A stretch of DNA of 64,000 bases from positions 49,698,172-49,762,171 of the forward strand of contig NC_023759.2 of the NCBI RefSeq assembly GCF_000499845.2. The letters are read 5' to 3'. Within the stretch, counting starts at the first letter, position 1. Each line of letters opens with the position of its first letter. The stretch comes from Phaseolus vulgaris. Taxonomy: Eukaryota > Streptophyta > Magnoliopsida > Fabales > Fabaceae. A program made the translations under genes and the position numbers. The notes beneath the pieces are model-generated. The model made no database searches. It was given only the letters and a program-made list of their open reading frames with translations, and was not told the origin of the DNA. Positions 49,366 to 62,096 of this stretch are shown piece after piece.

Positions 49366-52300
49366 CTAAGGCTTTGGACGCCATAAAGTCTTCTTACCAA
49401 CAAGAAACTGATTTTGATACAATGTTACAGACCAATGAAGTGAATGCAGAACCGGACCAAGCTTGTTCATGATCTCCATAGTATCCTGAACCACTAGATA
49501 CCCATCTGGTCTCAGTATGCGATCTATCTCCACAACCACATCCACAATGTCACATCTGATCACAAACATTATTGCAAACTGTGAGAATCTTAATTAACAC
49601 ATTTTTATTACAATGTAACCTTTTGTTTTATCCAATGTAGCATAAATATGGGAAATGTTCTCAAGAGAAAGCACTATAATATAAACCTATAATAATATAG
49701 TACAAAATAACATGGATGGATGATGGTGTGGGAAAATAAGTTAAATCACCAAAGTCAATTTGGTAAGGTGAGGGATAGAGTTTGAGAATATTTTATGCGG
49801 TGAAAGAGGAGTCTGACCGCCATTTGTTTTTCGAATGCAAACTAGTTTGACTTGTTTGGAGTCTGTGCTACGCTTGGTTAGGTTTGACGTTTGTGAACCA
49901 TTCTAACCCTTACTTCCATTTCCTACAGTTTAGAATGTGTAATGCATATGAAACTGTTAATGCAATTTGAAGGATTACCTGGAAGTGAGATTTGGAGACT
50001 CAGGAAAGATCATTTTTAAAGGAGGAGTGGTGGATGTTTTAGAAGTGTTTGCTCTTATTCAACTTAATGCTTGGTTTGGGGTTGCCTCCAAGGTTCTTTC
50101 AACTTGTTTTTATCATTATGATCGGTGTCTTGATCCTCTGGTGTGCATGTATTTGATTTAGTGTTGTTTTTTAGTATTGGTTGTTTGGTTGGATGTTGAC
50201 GGTTGTGCTATCCGAAGTTGTTTAGGGTTTCAGTTGTTAGGTGTGTTTGTACTTTTGTTTTGTTTTCACCAAATGAATTATTGTTCTCTATAAAAGTTAG
50301 ACCATTCCTAAAATTTTACTGATAAAAAAAAACAAATTGTGGCGTTAGTTTCCTCTGTATGAATACCTTTGCTGAAGATGTTTGAAAAGAAAGCTTGCAT
50401 GAAGAAGATCGTAGGTGCGAGGGTATGTGCTTAGGGACTCGCACCAGTCATGATATATTCCTATTAGCCCTCGGTCAAATATGGTAGTAAGAGTATCTGG
50501 CATGTCAATGGGTACTACATTCATCACCCACACTGGTAGATCAATTAGTGTCGTGCCAAATCTGGAGGGAAAGCAATTTTAAGTTAGTGTGTTGACATGC
50601 AGATAATGCAAACGTAAATTTCAATGTGTAATTGAGTATAATTTACCCTCCATAACCAGCATTCATGTCCATTACATTTCGAACACTTGACCAGTTTATA
50701 GAAAGTCCATCTCTATAAACTTCTGAAACTAACTCAGACCAGTGCTTGGTGTCGTTCAAGAACTTCTCAGTGGCCTCTGATTCACTCGATAAGCTTGGAG
50801 GTATACCAGTAAGCCTTTGGGGCCAAGACATTGGCCAGCTCTGAAGGTTACCCTCTCCATCAACTGGTAGAGGAATCAGGCAACCACTCAGTCTCGCATA
50901 CCTAACCACAATCATGCAAACAAAATCACCAGAGATACAAGTTAAACTAACACTAATAAGCTTAGCATTGCTTCTATGGTTCGCCTGTGAACATTATTTT
51001 TTTTTTATCAACTAGTAAGAATAAATAAATAAAATTAATTCCGGAATGGTCTAACCCAGATTATGAAAATAAAACACACCTCACCTGCCTATCCATTTCC
51101 AACAAAGAAAGAAAAATAATCTCTTTAACAAAAGAAACTAAAACACTAACATACGCCACCCCAACTTAAAACAACCAAACTAAAACATTCGACGAGAGAT
51201 TAATAGCAAGAAAAAAAAAACAGGAGACATTTTCTATTGTTTGAAAAACATTTGCTTGTCAGGTTATTCCACTCATGTTGGTATTGCAGAGAAAACAAAG
51301 TTGGTAAAAACATAAATGTCAAAGAAGTTGGACCAAAAACTTGAACATATATACCAGGATGAGATACTTTTCTTATCGCTATCTTCACATAAAGGAGGTT
51401 TATTCTCTTTGCGTTCGTGATAACAGGAAGATGAGGTAGGCTTCTGGTATATAACAAGCCCAATGCCAGATGAATCGAGAGTCTTAGCCACAACAGTCCA
51501 GCACATTGCTTTTGTCACGGTCACCATGGCTGCACAAAACAATTGAGGATGACAACATCCATCATTAAAAGAATTTTTATGCTTTTCGAGAAATAAAAAA
51601 TCAAAACATGCATGAAAATGTAATTATCTTCTTAAACATTCCTACAATTATTGTTGTACCAGGGAACTGGAGATCCGAATAGTAGTAAAAATCAAGATCC
51701 ACATCATATTACGAGTTAGTGACGTTAATTATAATTAGAGTTTATAAAGATAGATTAATGTCCATTAGGTCTGACTTAGCCATTTTGACAGTATAAGGTT
51801 CACTAGAACAATATAAATACGAGGAAAGTTTCATGATGAAAAGTAATGTTACTCTGTGAATTGAATCACTCACATTAACATTTGACTTCACTTAGAATCG
51901 AAAAAGAAAAAAAATGTAGTAGAATAGTTGATCTCTCATAAATAAGTTGAAATAAGAAGATATGTGGTAAATAGATTTTTAATATTTTTCGCTTGTATTA
52001 GACTGATCAACAGAGCAAAACAGAGTTTTAAATTCAAACAATTAATATTGCAATTTTTTGTATGTATATATGAAACATAATTAATTACAACTGAAAACAT
52101 AATCATTTATATGGTTGTATTACAAGGAAGCTGAATTCATGATGGTGCATAATTTACAAGTTATTAACAAATTCTATAGTAGTGAAAAATCTAAATAAAA
52201 TGTTACCTTATCTTAAATATGAGGCTATTTGATATAAATTGAAAAAACATATAAGAAAACTAACACTCTTTCAAATATTTTTAAATTATTTGTTTGTATA

Positions 52301-55129
52301 TTTTAAATGTTTCTTAGTATTTCCATGTACAACTTAAAAATATAATATTTTTCCATTAATGCATACCCATTAAAAATAAATATTTAGTTGACAATATTAA
52401 TTTTGTCTAATAAAATTTAGATAATTGAAAAAAATAAAATAATAGTATTAGTAACTATAATTTTTTTGGAATATTAGAAATAACATTAAGAGAAAAATAA
52501 TATTATATTATGTTATTGTATAATTTTTTATAAAATTTGACATGTAGATTGAGATTTCAAATTTCAAATAAAAAAATATTATTAAAAAAAATACAGCAAA
52601 TATGAGGACTAGATTCATATTATTATTGTATAATTTAATATTATTTCCAATTTTATAAAATAATCACTTCATAATTAATTATCTTTTAATTTTGATTCAT
52701 ACTCATTCTTGTTAAATTTTAATAAAAAGTATTTTAAGAATTTCCTATATTATCCAATTAATTTAAATTATTTTTTCTATGATACTTAGTAATTACCAAC
52801 TTTTCACTTATTTTTCTTTAGTTTCTAATTTTTTTATTCAATCCAAATAACCCCATTTATCAGTCTATTCTAAATGAGAAGGGGGGAAATTGACAAGAAG
52901 CCCATATTCTTACACACCCTTCTCTTACATTCCATTATTCTTTAAACTTTTCATATTTTTCCTTATCAAAGCATTGATCACATCTTTCATGTATCTTTCT
53001 TCCTTTTCCATCCTCCTCAAAAAGGTGTGCATACCCCAAAAGAGGTGGAAAATAATGTTTTGTTTTCAAATGACAAAACAAAAATATATATTGAAAACCT
53101 ACTCTACTATAGAAGAGCTTATTAATTATATGAAGTTTCTTCATTTCATGAAAAACTGAAATTTTAGACAGAAATTGTATACTCGAACATGTTTTGAATA
53201 TATTATTTATCATGACAAAAATAGGCATATGCATGGGGTGAGGGACAAACCATTCCATACTTTGCGATCTCTTTCATCATCTCGATAAACTGGTGTGGCA
53301 GACCATGCAAAGAAACCACCAGGTCTAAGAACCCTGTTCAGCTCAAACAAAGGTTTCCCACCTGCAGATTTGTGAACAAATACTCTTGTCATAAACATAG
53401 CACAAATAGAATTTGACAGTGGATAATAGAACAAGGTTGTCCTGATATGGACACAAGTACCATCTGCATCCCAATGCACCCTGCATCTTGCACAATGGAT
53501 CAAATCAAATCCATTGTCAGGAAATGTCAACTTTTGAGTTCCGATGACAGAAAGAGTTGCAGGAATTCCTCGTTCCAAAGCAAACTGTATCTGAGCTTCA
53601 TGCTCATCCTTTGGTGCAAATGACATAGTAATAACATTTTTGTCCAGAAGATATCCACCAAAGCTGGCAACTCCGCAACCAACATCAAGAACAACCCTAA
53701 TATTCTTTCCCCATTGGATTGCCGGTAGTGTCTGCCAAAATATAACAGACATTCAGAAAACTACAACGTACAGTAATTATATAAGCAGAACATGTGTAAG
53801 ATACTAATCAAGTCATGCATGAAGAAAAAGTGAAAAATGCTTGGACAAACTCATAGAAACAAGGGAGAACAAATTTTGAAGAGTTACTAATGGATAAAAC
53901 ATGGACGCAGTTCTTTAAAAAAAATTATATTGTTCTCTCATCTGAATTGAAATTTCAGCTCAATGATCTACATAGGTCTCTGATACAGACTTTTAAAGTA
54001 CATATTTGTTGAAGTGAGCTCAAATTTTTATTGGAAAACAATTTCAAAAGCATGAAAGGAACTGAATCGAAATTTTGTTCTTTTCTAAATTTTACGGTTT
54101 CTCCAATTTGTTATCTCCCCCCATGTATATGACAGGTGAACATGTATAGGGGAAAATAACGATTGTGACATGATGATAGTTGAGGCAAATTATGAGAGAC
54201 GATGCGACGAGATATACCTTCTGTATGAATTCAGTATAATGGTTAACTCCTTCTTTGAATTGAGTACCACCTCCGGGAAAGACGAGATAATCTCCGGACT
54301 TCACCACCCAGTTTTGCTCCTTCTTGTATTCAACCAGCTTCGGATGAGGAACATTATCATACCAAATCTGAAAACCAAAACTAGTACATCACACAAACAT
54401 CTACCAACATTCTTCCACCCAATAGCGGATCATTTATAGAAGATTACTACTCTACTCCCTATATCCAATTTCAAGAAACTATTAGGTAGTTGGCGATCAT
54501 GATGATGATCTAACGTAATCAAGTCTTATTAAATTGAAAATTTGGAATACATGTCACGTCAAGATTGACAAGAACTATCGACAAGTTTTGTGTGGTGAAG
54601 AGGTTGAAACAACCTATGCATCAAACACAGAGAAGCAAGCATTGATTGAAAACTAGAAAAAGAAATCTTACCACCCAAGTATGAATCTCACCATGTCCCT
54701 GCTCTTAGGCCACAGAAGGGGGACTTTGTAGGCTCTGGGAAGGGGCAGTAGACAGTGGGGAGGAGAATGAGGACAGTGTCTTTCCCTGTGTTCCATGTGC
54801 CTCCTTGACCTGAGAGACTTAATGGCCTTAAAGTTGTCCAAACAGGGTATATAATCCACAGCCAAGGGACCCTTACAAAGCTTCCAATCAATGCTTGCAT
54901 CATCCAAGAAAGGCTCTCCCTTGAGTGGCAGTCTTTGGGGTTTGGGAGGCGGGGAAGAAAAATGTGCGAGAGGTTGCGGTTTGACATCAGGGTAGAAGCC
55001 AATGGGATCCAAGGTGGAGGTTGCGTTTCTGGTGAATGTGAGGATGGTGACACAGATGAGAAAGAGCAAGAGGGTGAAAATGAAGGGGCATTTTCTCTCT
55101 CGGAACAGCCTTTCAACCCAAATTGCCAT
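49366..55129 (-). CDS. PMT23: Golgi pectin-type methyltransferase, PMT23-like (QUA2 family)
   Basis: Type II membrane SAM-dependent methyltransferase of the QUA2/TSD2 (DUF248) family, which acts in the Golgi on cell-wall polysaccharides, probably homogalacturonan. Eight exons: 55129-54692, 54367-54218, 53731-53461, 53361-53251, 51529-51355, 50901-50647, 50561-50367, 49555-49366, giving 594 residues. There is one membrane helix at about 14-32, then a proline-rich stem. The domain has [25 protein letters not shown], the SAM motif [12 protein letters not shown] (about 211-222), [26 protein letters not shown], the second half [32 protein letters not shown] and C-terminal [11 protein letters not shown]. 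Intron 7 contains a LINE fragment. PMT23 is chosen over PMT22 by its place between the kinase and eIF2-alpha; the alternative name is possible. Confidence 0.9.
49800..50336 (+). mobile_element. 5'-truncated LINE fragment in PMT23 intron 7
   Basis: In the plus orientation (antisense to PMT23). From about 49,809 it encodes a zf-RVT-like piece, [13 protein letters not shown], an in-frame stop, then [14 protein letters not shown], as in the end of plant L1 reverse transcriptases. After frame breaks, [17 protein letters not shown] (about 50,025-50,085) continues the typical LINE C-terminus, ending at a stop near 50,161. A short A-rich tail (GATAAAAAAAAACAAA) lies near 50,325. No intact reverse transcriptase remains and no clear target duplication was found. 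Confidence 0.75.
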
Positions 55130-55471
55130 TCTTGATATTAATAATGTTACCAACTAATAGAGACAGAGAGATGGCAAAAAAGATGAGGAACGAGTTATCA
55201 CGTAGATCAAGGAAAGATTGGGTTAGCATTTGTGCAATGTTTTCATAGTTAGGGAATTGAAATGGTGGGACAAAGATTATGTGACAGTGAGAGTTTGGAA
55301 TGTGAAAATTAGAAAGGTAGGTGTTGTGTGAGTCAAAGGCAGAAGACCCAATATCAGATCTTGACTTTCCAAAAGATACGCAGTTCAGAATGACACATCA
55401 TCACATTTGAAACCTTCCACTCAACTATTTTGCAAATGTATCGCCATATAAATATAATGCACCAACCTACA

Positions 55472-55489
55472 CACTCTCTCTCTCTCTCT
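55472..55489. repeat. (TC)n microsatellite
   Basis: A short CT dinucleotide run followed by a pyrimidine-rich tract, about 345 bases upstream of the PMT23 start codon. Confidence 0.8.
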
Positions 55490-55549
55490 TTTTCCTCTTC
55501 TTAACGGAAAAGTTGTTACACATACAAGTACAACTCTACCTAATGCTTA

Positions 55550-57800
55550 ATGCTCAATTTTGTATACTGCCTAAATATTTGTTGGTGTTCAATGTTGCTA
55601 AGATACACCACATAAGGGAACAGACAAATATATCCAGTGTGTATCCAAATACGACATCATAGAGTAAGGTGATGGTTGTACATACGATTATATAATAAGT
55701 TTGTCAGTATTCAAATTATATATTCGGACATTAGATAAGTAAAATTCTAAATTAATTAGTCTTAATAGTTCAATCAAGATAAAATCATGATCATAATCAG
55801 AAAAGTTAGGATGAATTTTATTAATGTATACTAGAATCATGATCATAATCAGAAAAGTTATGATGAATTTTATCAATGTATACTAAAGAGACATCAACAA
55901 GAAGGATATCTCTTATATATCAATTGTTATATATCAATTGAGGGTGTATTCATTTTTAATTAGGGTGTATTCATTTTTAATTATCTTGAATGTTCTAGAC
56001 TTAAAATCTTCTAATATTTTGTCTGAAATATATATATATATATAATTGATTGATTAATGTATATCATTATAGACATGTGATTAAATGTGATTAATACTGT
56101 GAAGGAGGGAATAATACTTGATGTTTAATTATAACTAATTACTTGTAAGATAAAATTAACAATAGGTCGTGTAATGTGTATATCATACTTGTAAAAAATG
56201 TCTAATGTTAATCAATACTATATAAAAAAAATTGATTCTCCATTGTGAAATTTTAAACCATATTCCCCCATGTTGATATATCATAATTCAATTTTTCAAA
56301 CGATTTTATCTTAATTATAGTTAACTAATTGTATATACTGTGCAAATATAAATACTAATAATATTTTGTAAAATATATTTGCTTTTAGTTCAAATTTATG
56401 ATAAATCACAAAACTCTGAAAACCGTGTTTATTTAATAAATTCTAACTCATCACGACTTAATAACTTGGAATTAACATATGCCTAAGTCTAAGATTCAAA
56501 TCATATAAATTGTATCTAATATAATTTCACTAAAAACCAACAAACTAACATAATATCATGCAACTACAAAGGGATTAAAGATGTTACTAGAGTTGATCTA
56601 TCCTATATATTTATAATTAGACATAAAATCATATATTTTTAGGTGATTATCTAATTTTAAGTACCCTTTTCGTATTCAATCATTTTCAAAAGATCAAAAT
56701 TACTCCTATAACCTTAATACATAACAAAAATAAATTCAACACATAAAACCCCTATATTTTATTTTTTATCAGCAAAGAATTAAGTAAATTAAATGGAATA
56801 TGACAGGGTATTCCAACCCTTATCCAGACACCCACATACATTTAATCTAAAGGCTAAAAACAGAGAATACAAACAAATCCTAAGCTTTTAACCAATACTT
56901 GCGTCCATTTCCTACGTCCATTTCCTCCAATCGTGAAAATCAGCCCCACGGACACAACTCCAAACCAACTTGCTGATACGACTATGTCTACACCTATCTC
57001 ATATGAGCCAACCAAGACCATCCAGATCTGTTCAACATAGAGAACCCCTATATATTACTGACAAAGTAAAAGACTAATCTGATTTGAGCCTTGCCAAAGA
57101 AGATACAAGCAAGAACCACATCACAAGTGGGTGGTTGCTGCCTTTCTCGTTAGTGCAGCATCAAAGTGAGAAAATGAAAAGAAAGCAGCGAAATATATGA
57201 TGTCCAAATCCAATTTCTCCTACTATAATGGTTTCATACTGGTGAGCCAAGATGGTTTCAAAAGTCTGATCATGAAGTTCACATAAACAAGCCTTCCCTT
57301 GACATCTGCACCAAAATATCATTTTGCATTTTCCAAGATTGTTCGGGACCCAAATTAGGTCAAGATAAGGCTTCCATGCAACCAGAAGTCACAACCGTAA
57401 ATGATACAGCCATGTTGGAATATAATACAGGAAATGCCACTGATGATGGATAGTTTCCGCAAACACAAATGCAGTAAACAGATACTGTGGATGGATATTT
57501 ATTATTATGGATAGATAATCGAGCAAAAATTAATAGAAATCGCAAGTAATAATTTAGTGTTAGTTAAGAGAATTGCCTTCGCGAGTATCTAATAATCAAT
57601 AGCAAACCAGAGAGAACATGGAAAGAGAAAGAGAGGGCCAGGTAAACTCCAATCTCGCTTCGCAATTTACATGACTCAACAAACAGTAATTCAAATTTGT
57701 ATTATACAACCGCATTTGAAAGCAGTTCATAAAGAATAATTAAAAAAGACAAAATTAGTAAAGCCGTACTCTGCTATCGATGCCTTACTATACCACCCGT
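55550..57800. other. Intergenic stretch between PMT23 and eIF2-alpha
   Basis: AT-rich DNA with a cluster of short tandem duplications (55,783-55,982). The part at about 56,880-57,800 is less AT-rich and probably includes the eIF2-alpha 3' untranslated region. No gene is recognised. Confidence 0.45.
55783..55982. repeat. Cluster of three adjacent tandem duplications
   Basis: A 52-base unit (starting AATCATGATCATAATCAG) is present twice at 55,783-55,886 with few differences. It is followed by a perfect 14-base pair (TTATATATCAATTG at 55,913-55,926 and 55,927-55,940) and a perfect 21-base pair (units beginning AGGGTGTATTCA at 55,941 and 55,962). Confidence 0.9.
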
Positions 57801-57806
57801 TTTTTT

Positions 57807-60119
57807 TCACTCTGTTATCCCAGAACCGTTATCCACATCAACCTCGCCCATACCTGTATCTTCTTCCTCCTCACTGTCTTCATCGCCACTGATCTCCTCA
57901 TTATCTTGGCGTAACTTGGCCATGTGCTCAGCAAGCAATTTATCATCGCGTTCACTCACCTGAAATAAAATGCAGTGTCAACCCTCTCGAAGTAAGAAGG
58001 TACTAATATTCTACTCTCTCCCTTTACTGACATCAAAAGATAGAGAACAGGATCCAGAGGCAGATGGAAAATATTTTGTACATGCATAAAATAGATAGAT
58101 GAAGATCAAAAAACAAATAGAGGAAGTGACACTCACTGCTCTAGCTGCTTCCTTAACCACAAGTTTACCCTTGTGTTGCTCTATTGCTTGAGTGCAAGAA
58201 GTAATGGCATTGTTTAGAACCAGTATTCCTTGCTCCTATCCAGACCGTCACAAAATACACAAATTATTTTCAATAGCAAGTTTATCAATTGGACTTTATT
58301 ACACAAATCTACAATTATGAATATTAAATACCACATGTTCTATTGTCTAGCAGATGTGATATTAATAACCTCAGTTCATTGAGCTCTCCAGATGTCTTTC
58401 AACAACACAATTGGAATTAAAATCTCCAGAGTATCAACAAAGTACCCATAGACAAGCCATGACTAAAGCTACTTCTAGATTTATTAACATTGGGTATCAG
58501 GATAAAAAAAAATTCATGCCTAAGAGAAATTGCTTCTCATCGGGTAACAAACAAAAGACACAACGACCAAACACCATATTGCAAGAGAGAGTGAGAGGTA
58601 CATATGGAAATTTGGAACAAAAAGCAGAAACTTTCAAGTAACTTCCGATGCACACTCTTTGAAACAAATACTCCCTTTAGATTTATTTTTACTTGGACAT
58701 TCTTTAAAAACCAACCTACACCAGAGAAACATAGTTTTACAATATCACATTGATTATGATCAAATAAAAAGAGTGTTGAGAAAATGTTCAGGTCTTCAGG
58801 GTGAATTCTATTCGACCGTTGCAAAATGCACGGCTTCCATGGCAATCACGGTAGGTTAAAAATTCGCCAACCTAGTTCTACAACCCAGATGCCCTCAAAC
58901 ACAATCTAAAATACAACAATAGTGACAAACTCATACTTCACATATCCAAAAATTAAAAGGCATAATATGCACTCAATTCAGGTCAAAAAGCCAATCATCA
59001 TAGTAAAATATATGTGAAGATTGCAGTAGTAACCTTGTCCAGTGTCTGAGTGGTAAGAACATAAAGTGGGGGAGCAACAAGTTTAATCTTGACAGGGCAG
59101 TCGTCGTTTCCAGAAGCTTCAGCTCTACGCATTGCCTCCTGCAAAATCAAACAATCATAAAACCTGAGAATACTGTGGTAGATAAGTTATAGGCAGTAAC
59201 ATATCAAAATAGCAGATCAGATGCTTGAAAGAAAAAGAGGATCTTTTATCCAAAAAAAGAGGAACAGAAATAAATAAGACCTTAATGTGAAGAACACCAT
59301 CAAATTGAAAACATTTCATTTCAATATCTGCCCTAATTTTCAAGGGCTGGGGGGTCATCCGCCTTTTAATATTCTTCACAAGAGAATCCTTAACTTCCTC
59401 AGAAACAGCTGGCACTACCTTAGTCACCTGTGGCAACAACAGAAAATACACTTATTCATCAAGAACACACAAGAAAATGTGTAAGTCTTACTCTGATAAA
59501 AACATTTACCTCCTGCCCATCAGGGCCAACTTCCTTGACCTCACGGGTGAGAGTATTCAAAACAGAATCAGGATCAGTCACAATTATTTTGAAAGCCTGC
59601 AAAGAATGAATTTCAATCACCAACTACTACTAAAAAGAGTGGAAAAAAAAAGCATAAAAAAACTAAAAAAGAAAGAAAAACAGGGACCTCGAAAGCATGA
59701 CCATACTTGCGATACAAAGGCCATGCAATGTGAATATAGAGATCCTCCAAATCGATGCTTAGGGTTTCGGCGACGTGGCGCATGATGGAATGGACGAGCT
59801 TGCTCTTGTTGTACCTCTCCTCGCAGGCCTGAATGTCTTCTTCGGAGACCCTGCGCTTGCTGAGATCGATGTATCCCTTTTCCTTGTCAACACGAAGGAC
59901 CATGACGGGCTCGATGCGCCCCACCTTGATGAGGCTGCTGACGCTCCGAATCCGGCGGCGGGAGAGCTCTGAGAACAAGATCATGCCCTCGATGTTGTTG
60001 TACTCCAAAAGCGACACGTAAGCACCCATGTCGGCGATGTTCTTCACCTGAATCATCACCGCCATGTCCACTTCCGGGTACTTCGCCTCGTACATTCGAC
60101 ATTCCAGGTTCGGACCCAT
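57807..60119 (-). CDS. Eukaryotic translation initiation factor 2 subunit alpha
   Basis: Regulatory subunit of eIF2, which brings initiator tRNA to the 40S ribosome. Six exons: 60119-59688, 59596-59510, 59427-59281, 59138-59034, 58235-58137, 57959-57807, giving 340 residues, the usual plant length. The S1/OB domain opens the protein ([18 protein letters not shown]). The regulatory serine phosphorylated by GCN2 is Ser53 here, in [10 protein letters not shown]. Helical and C-terminal domains follow ([17 protein letters not shown]), ending in an acidic tail with [18 protein letters not shown]. The start at 60,119 ([11 protein letters not shown]) is the only ATG near the conserved N-terminus. The promoter has a TATA box and site II motifs. 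The gene lies tail-side to PMT23 and head-side to ferritin, as in Arabidopsis At2g40280-40300. Confidence 0.96.
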
Positions 60120-60195
60120 GCCTGCTTCCAATCACCGAGCCTTCGGTTGGTTTCTTTCAGTTCTGTTGGAGACCCAATCCGAACAACTCCTAAAG

Positions 60196-60202
60196 CTATA
60201 TA
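60196..60202 (-). promoter_or_regulatory. TATA box of eIF2-alpha
   Basis: TATATAG on the minus strand, about 77 bases upstream of the start codon, predicting a leader of about 45-50 bases. Confidence 0.5.
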
Positions 60203-60217
60203 TGTTCCGTGCTCTTG

Positions 60218-60247
60218 TGGGCCTTAATTGGAATCAATATAAGCCCA
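60218..60247 (-). promoter_or_regulatory. Pair of site II (TGGGCY) elements
   Basis: TGGGCC at 60,218-60,223 and AGCCCA (TGGGCT on the minus strand) at 60,242-60,247, just upstream of the TATA box. Site II pairs are typical TCP-bound elements of plant translation and housekeeping genes. Confidence 0.45.
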
Positions 60248-60302
60248 AACATGGATCGGGTTCTGTGATAGTGGATTAAAAACATATGATTTTCTTATTA
60301 TA

Positions 60303-60628
60303 GGCGATTGCTTCCTGCACCATATCACCGCATCCAATTACAGGGAAAAACCGAAAATACCCTTAAAAAAATGGGTACATTTTGGATTTTTTTTTTTCAA
60401 AACACAATAATTTCTTCCAGGTATTATTTTCAATTCCATATTTTTTTATTCAGAATAGAATTTTGATTTTTTTTTGGATTTTTATATCCGAAACATAAAA
60501 ATCTTTTCTGGATTTTTTTTTTGAATGAATTATTTTCAATTCTGGATTTTTATTTCTGGAATAAAGGATAATTTCGGAATTTTGAAATTATGTTGAGTGG
60601 AGGTTGAAAAGTGTTGGGTGCATTTGCC
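60303..60628. mobile_element. Mutator-type MITE upstream of eIF2-alpha
   Basis: A 326-base element with degenerate terminal inverted repeats (GGCGATTGCTTCCTGCACC and, complemented, GGCAAATGCACCC). It is flanked by near-identical 9-base repeats, CTTATTATA (60,294-60,302) and CTTATTCTA (60,629-60,637). The interior has long T runs and no open frame. It resembles the decayed copy at 23,455-23,869 in reverse. It sits about 47 bases beyond the site II elements of eIF2-alpha. Confidence 0.75.
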
Positions 60629-60639
60629 CTTATTCTATG

Positions 60640-62096
60640 CTTTAACCTATCATGCTAGACTTGTAGTGTATTTTATTTTCATTATTTTGTATAGTATATA
60701 CTTCTATTATTATCTTTGTATGTAAATCATACTTGTTAACAATATCACCATTTTTATTCTTTTTTTCAAATTTTTTATTAGTAGTTCAATTACCATTTTT
60801 GTCATCACCTATTTTATATTATTTTTATTATATAACTTCTACTGCAAAGTCATTATCACACTATTATATAACTATATTATTATTATAACAAAATCTTGAA
60901 TTATATTTTCAAAGTTATCATTATCATAATTATTAATATTGTCATTCCCATCACATTATAATAATAATAATAACAATAATAAACATTTAAGTTTGATTAT
61001 TTTAAGCGCCATAATGGATTGGAGGCAACGATCATTTATTATTTTTTTATTTTCGTTTCTACAATACAAGAATTAATTTTTTTTTGATTATTTTATATCA
61101 ATTTTAAATTGAGTAAAAATAAAATAAAAATGATTACTATTATTTTGTATTTTTAATATATTACATTAATAAATTTAAAATAAACCATATTTTATTATTT
61201 TTTTCCTCAGAGATAAAATTTCTATTTAAGATTATTTAAAAAATATTTTATAATATCAAAATTAATGTGTAGACAGCACGTTATAAGTTCTGATTAAATT
61301 ATAATTACTTTTAATAAAAATACAATGTTAAAACTAAACTATTGAAAATAAAATACAATTACTTTCTATATTAAAATATAAATATATTAATTAATTAAAA
61401 TAAATTTTTTAAATTTTTTTCACTATCTTAAATTGAATTATTATTATTATTTTCATTATATTAATTGATATTTTTCATTTGTAATATTAAACTAAACGTC
61501 ATTAAAGATAAAAAAAAATAGCGATTAAAAATATTAAAACTTCAAAGATACCAAACATTTTTCCTGTAAATAAAACATACGAAATCATATTGAGATAAAC
61601 TAAAAATACACTTAAGCTCACATTTATTGTCTTTTTCTATAATAAATTAGATCTTTTTTTTGTAAACACTTCCATGATTACAATAAGAACCACAATAGGT
61701 AAAAATATATGGGCCAAAAAGAGTGCTGTTCTCAGCTCTTATTGAACATGGAATTTCAAGGCCTTGAATGAAACCTCCCAGGCATCATGCTAGTGTATTG
61801 GAGCTCAAAATAATCGAGCTTTCACCTCAGATATGTATTGCCATGAAATAGAAATACGTATAGTTTATGATAAAGTTTAGTTTTATCATAAAAATAAATA
61901 AATAACCAATATGATAAATAGAACTTTTAATATTATTACTATTTATACTTTTTAAGTTATGGAAACATATAAGCAAAAATATTGTAATTATAATTTGAGT
62001 TACAAATCCATATCATTCCACACACCCTTTTATGCATCTATAGCCTTTAGAAGAACTAGATAAGAACTAACAAGAGAGTGAAAAGAAAAAGTGTAA
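60640..62096. other. Gene-empty intergenic stretch
   Basis: Very AT-rich DNA with runs of TTATTA and AATAAT. No gene or defined repeat is recognised; the last 100-200 bases should hold the ferritin 3' untranslated region. Confidence 0.5.

Noticed and set aside
53210..53752. Single 180-codon frame for PMT23 middle part
   Set aside because: It reads through the 99-base intron 53,460-53,362; the spliced model restores the conserved [20 protein letters not shown] junction.
55783..55982. CRISPR-like or satellite array
   Set aside because: Only two copies of each of three different units; simple tandem duplications in a plant genome.
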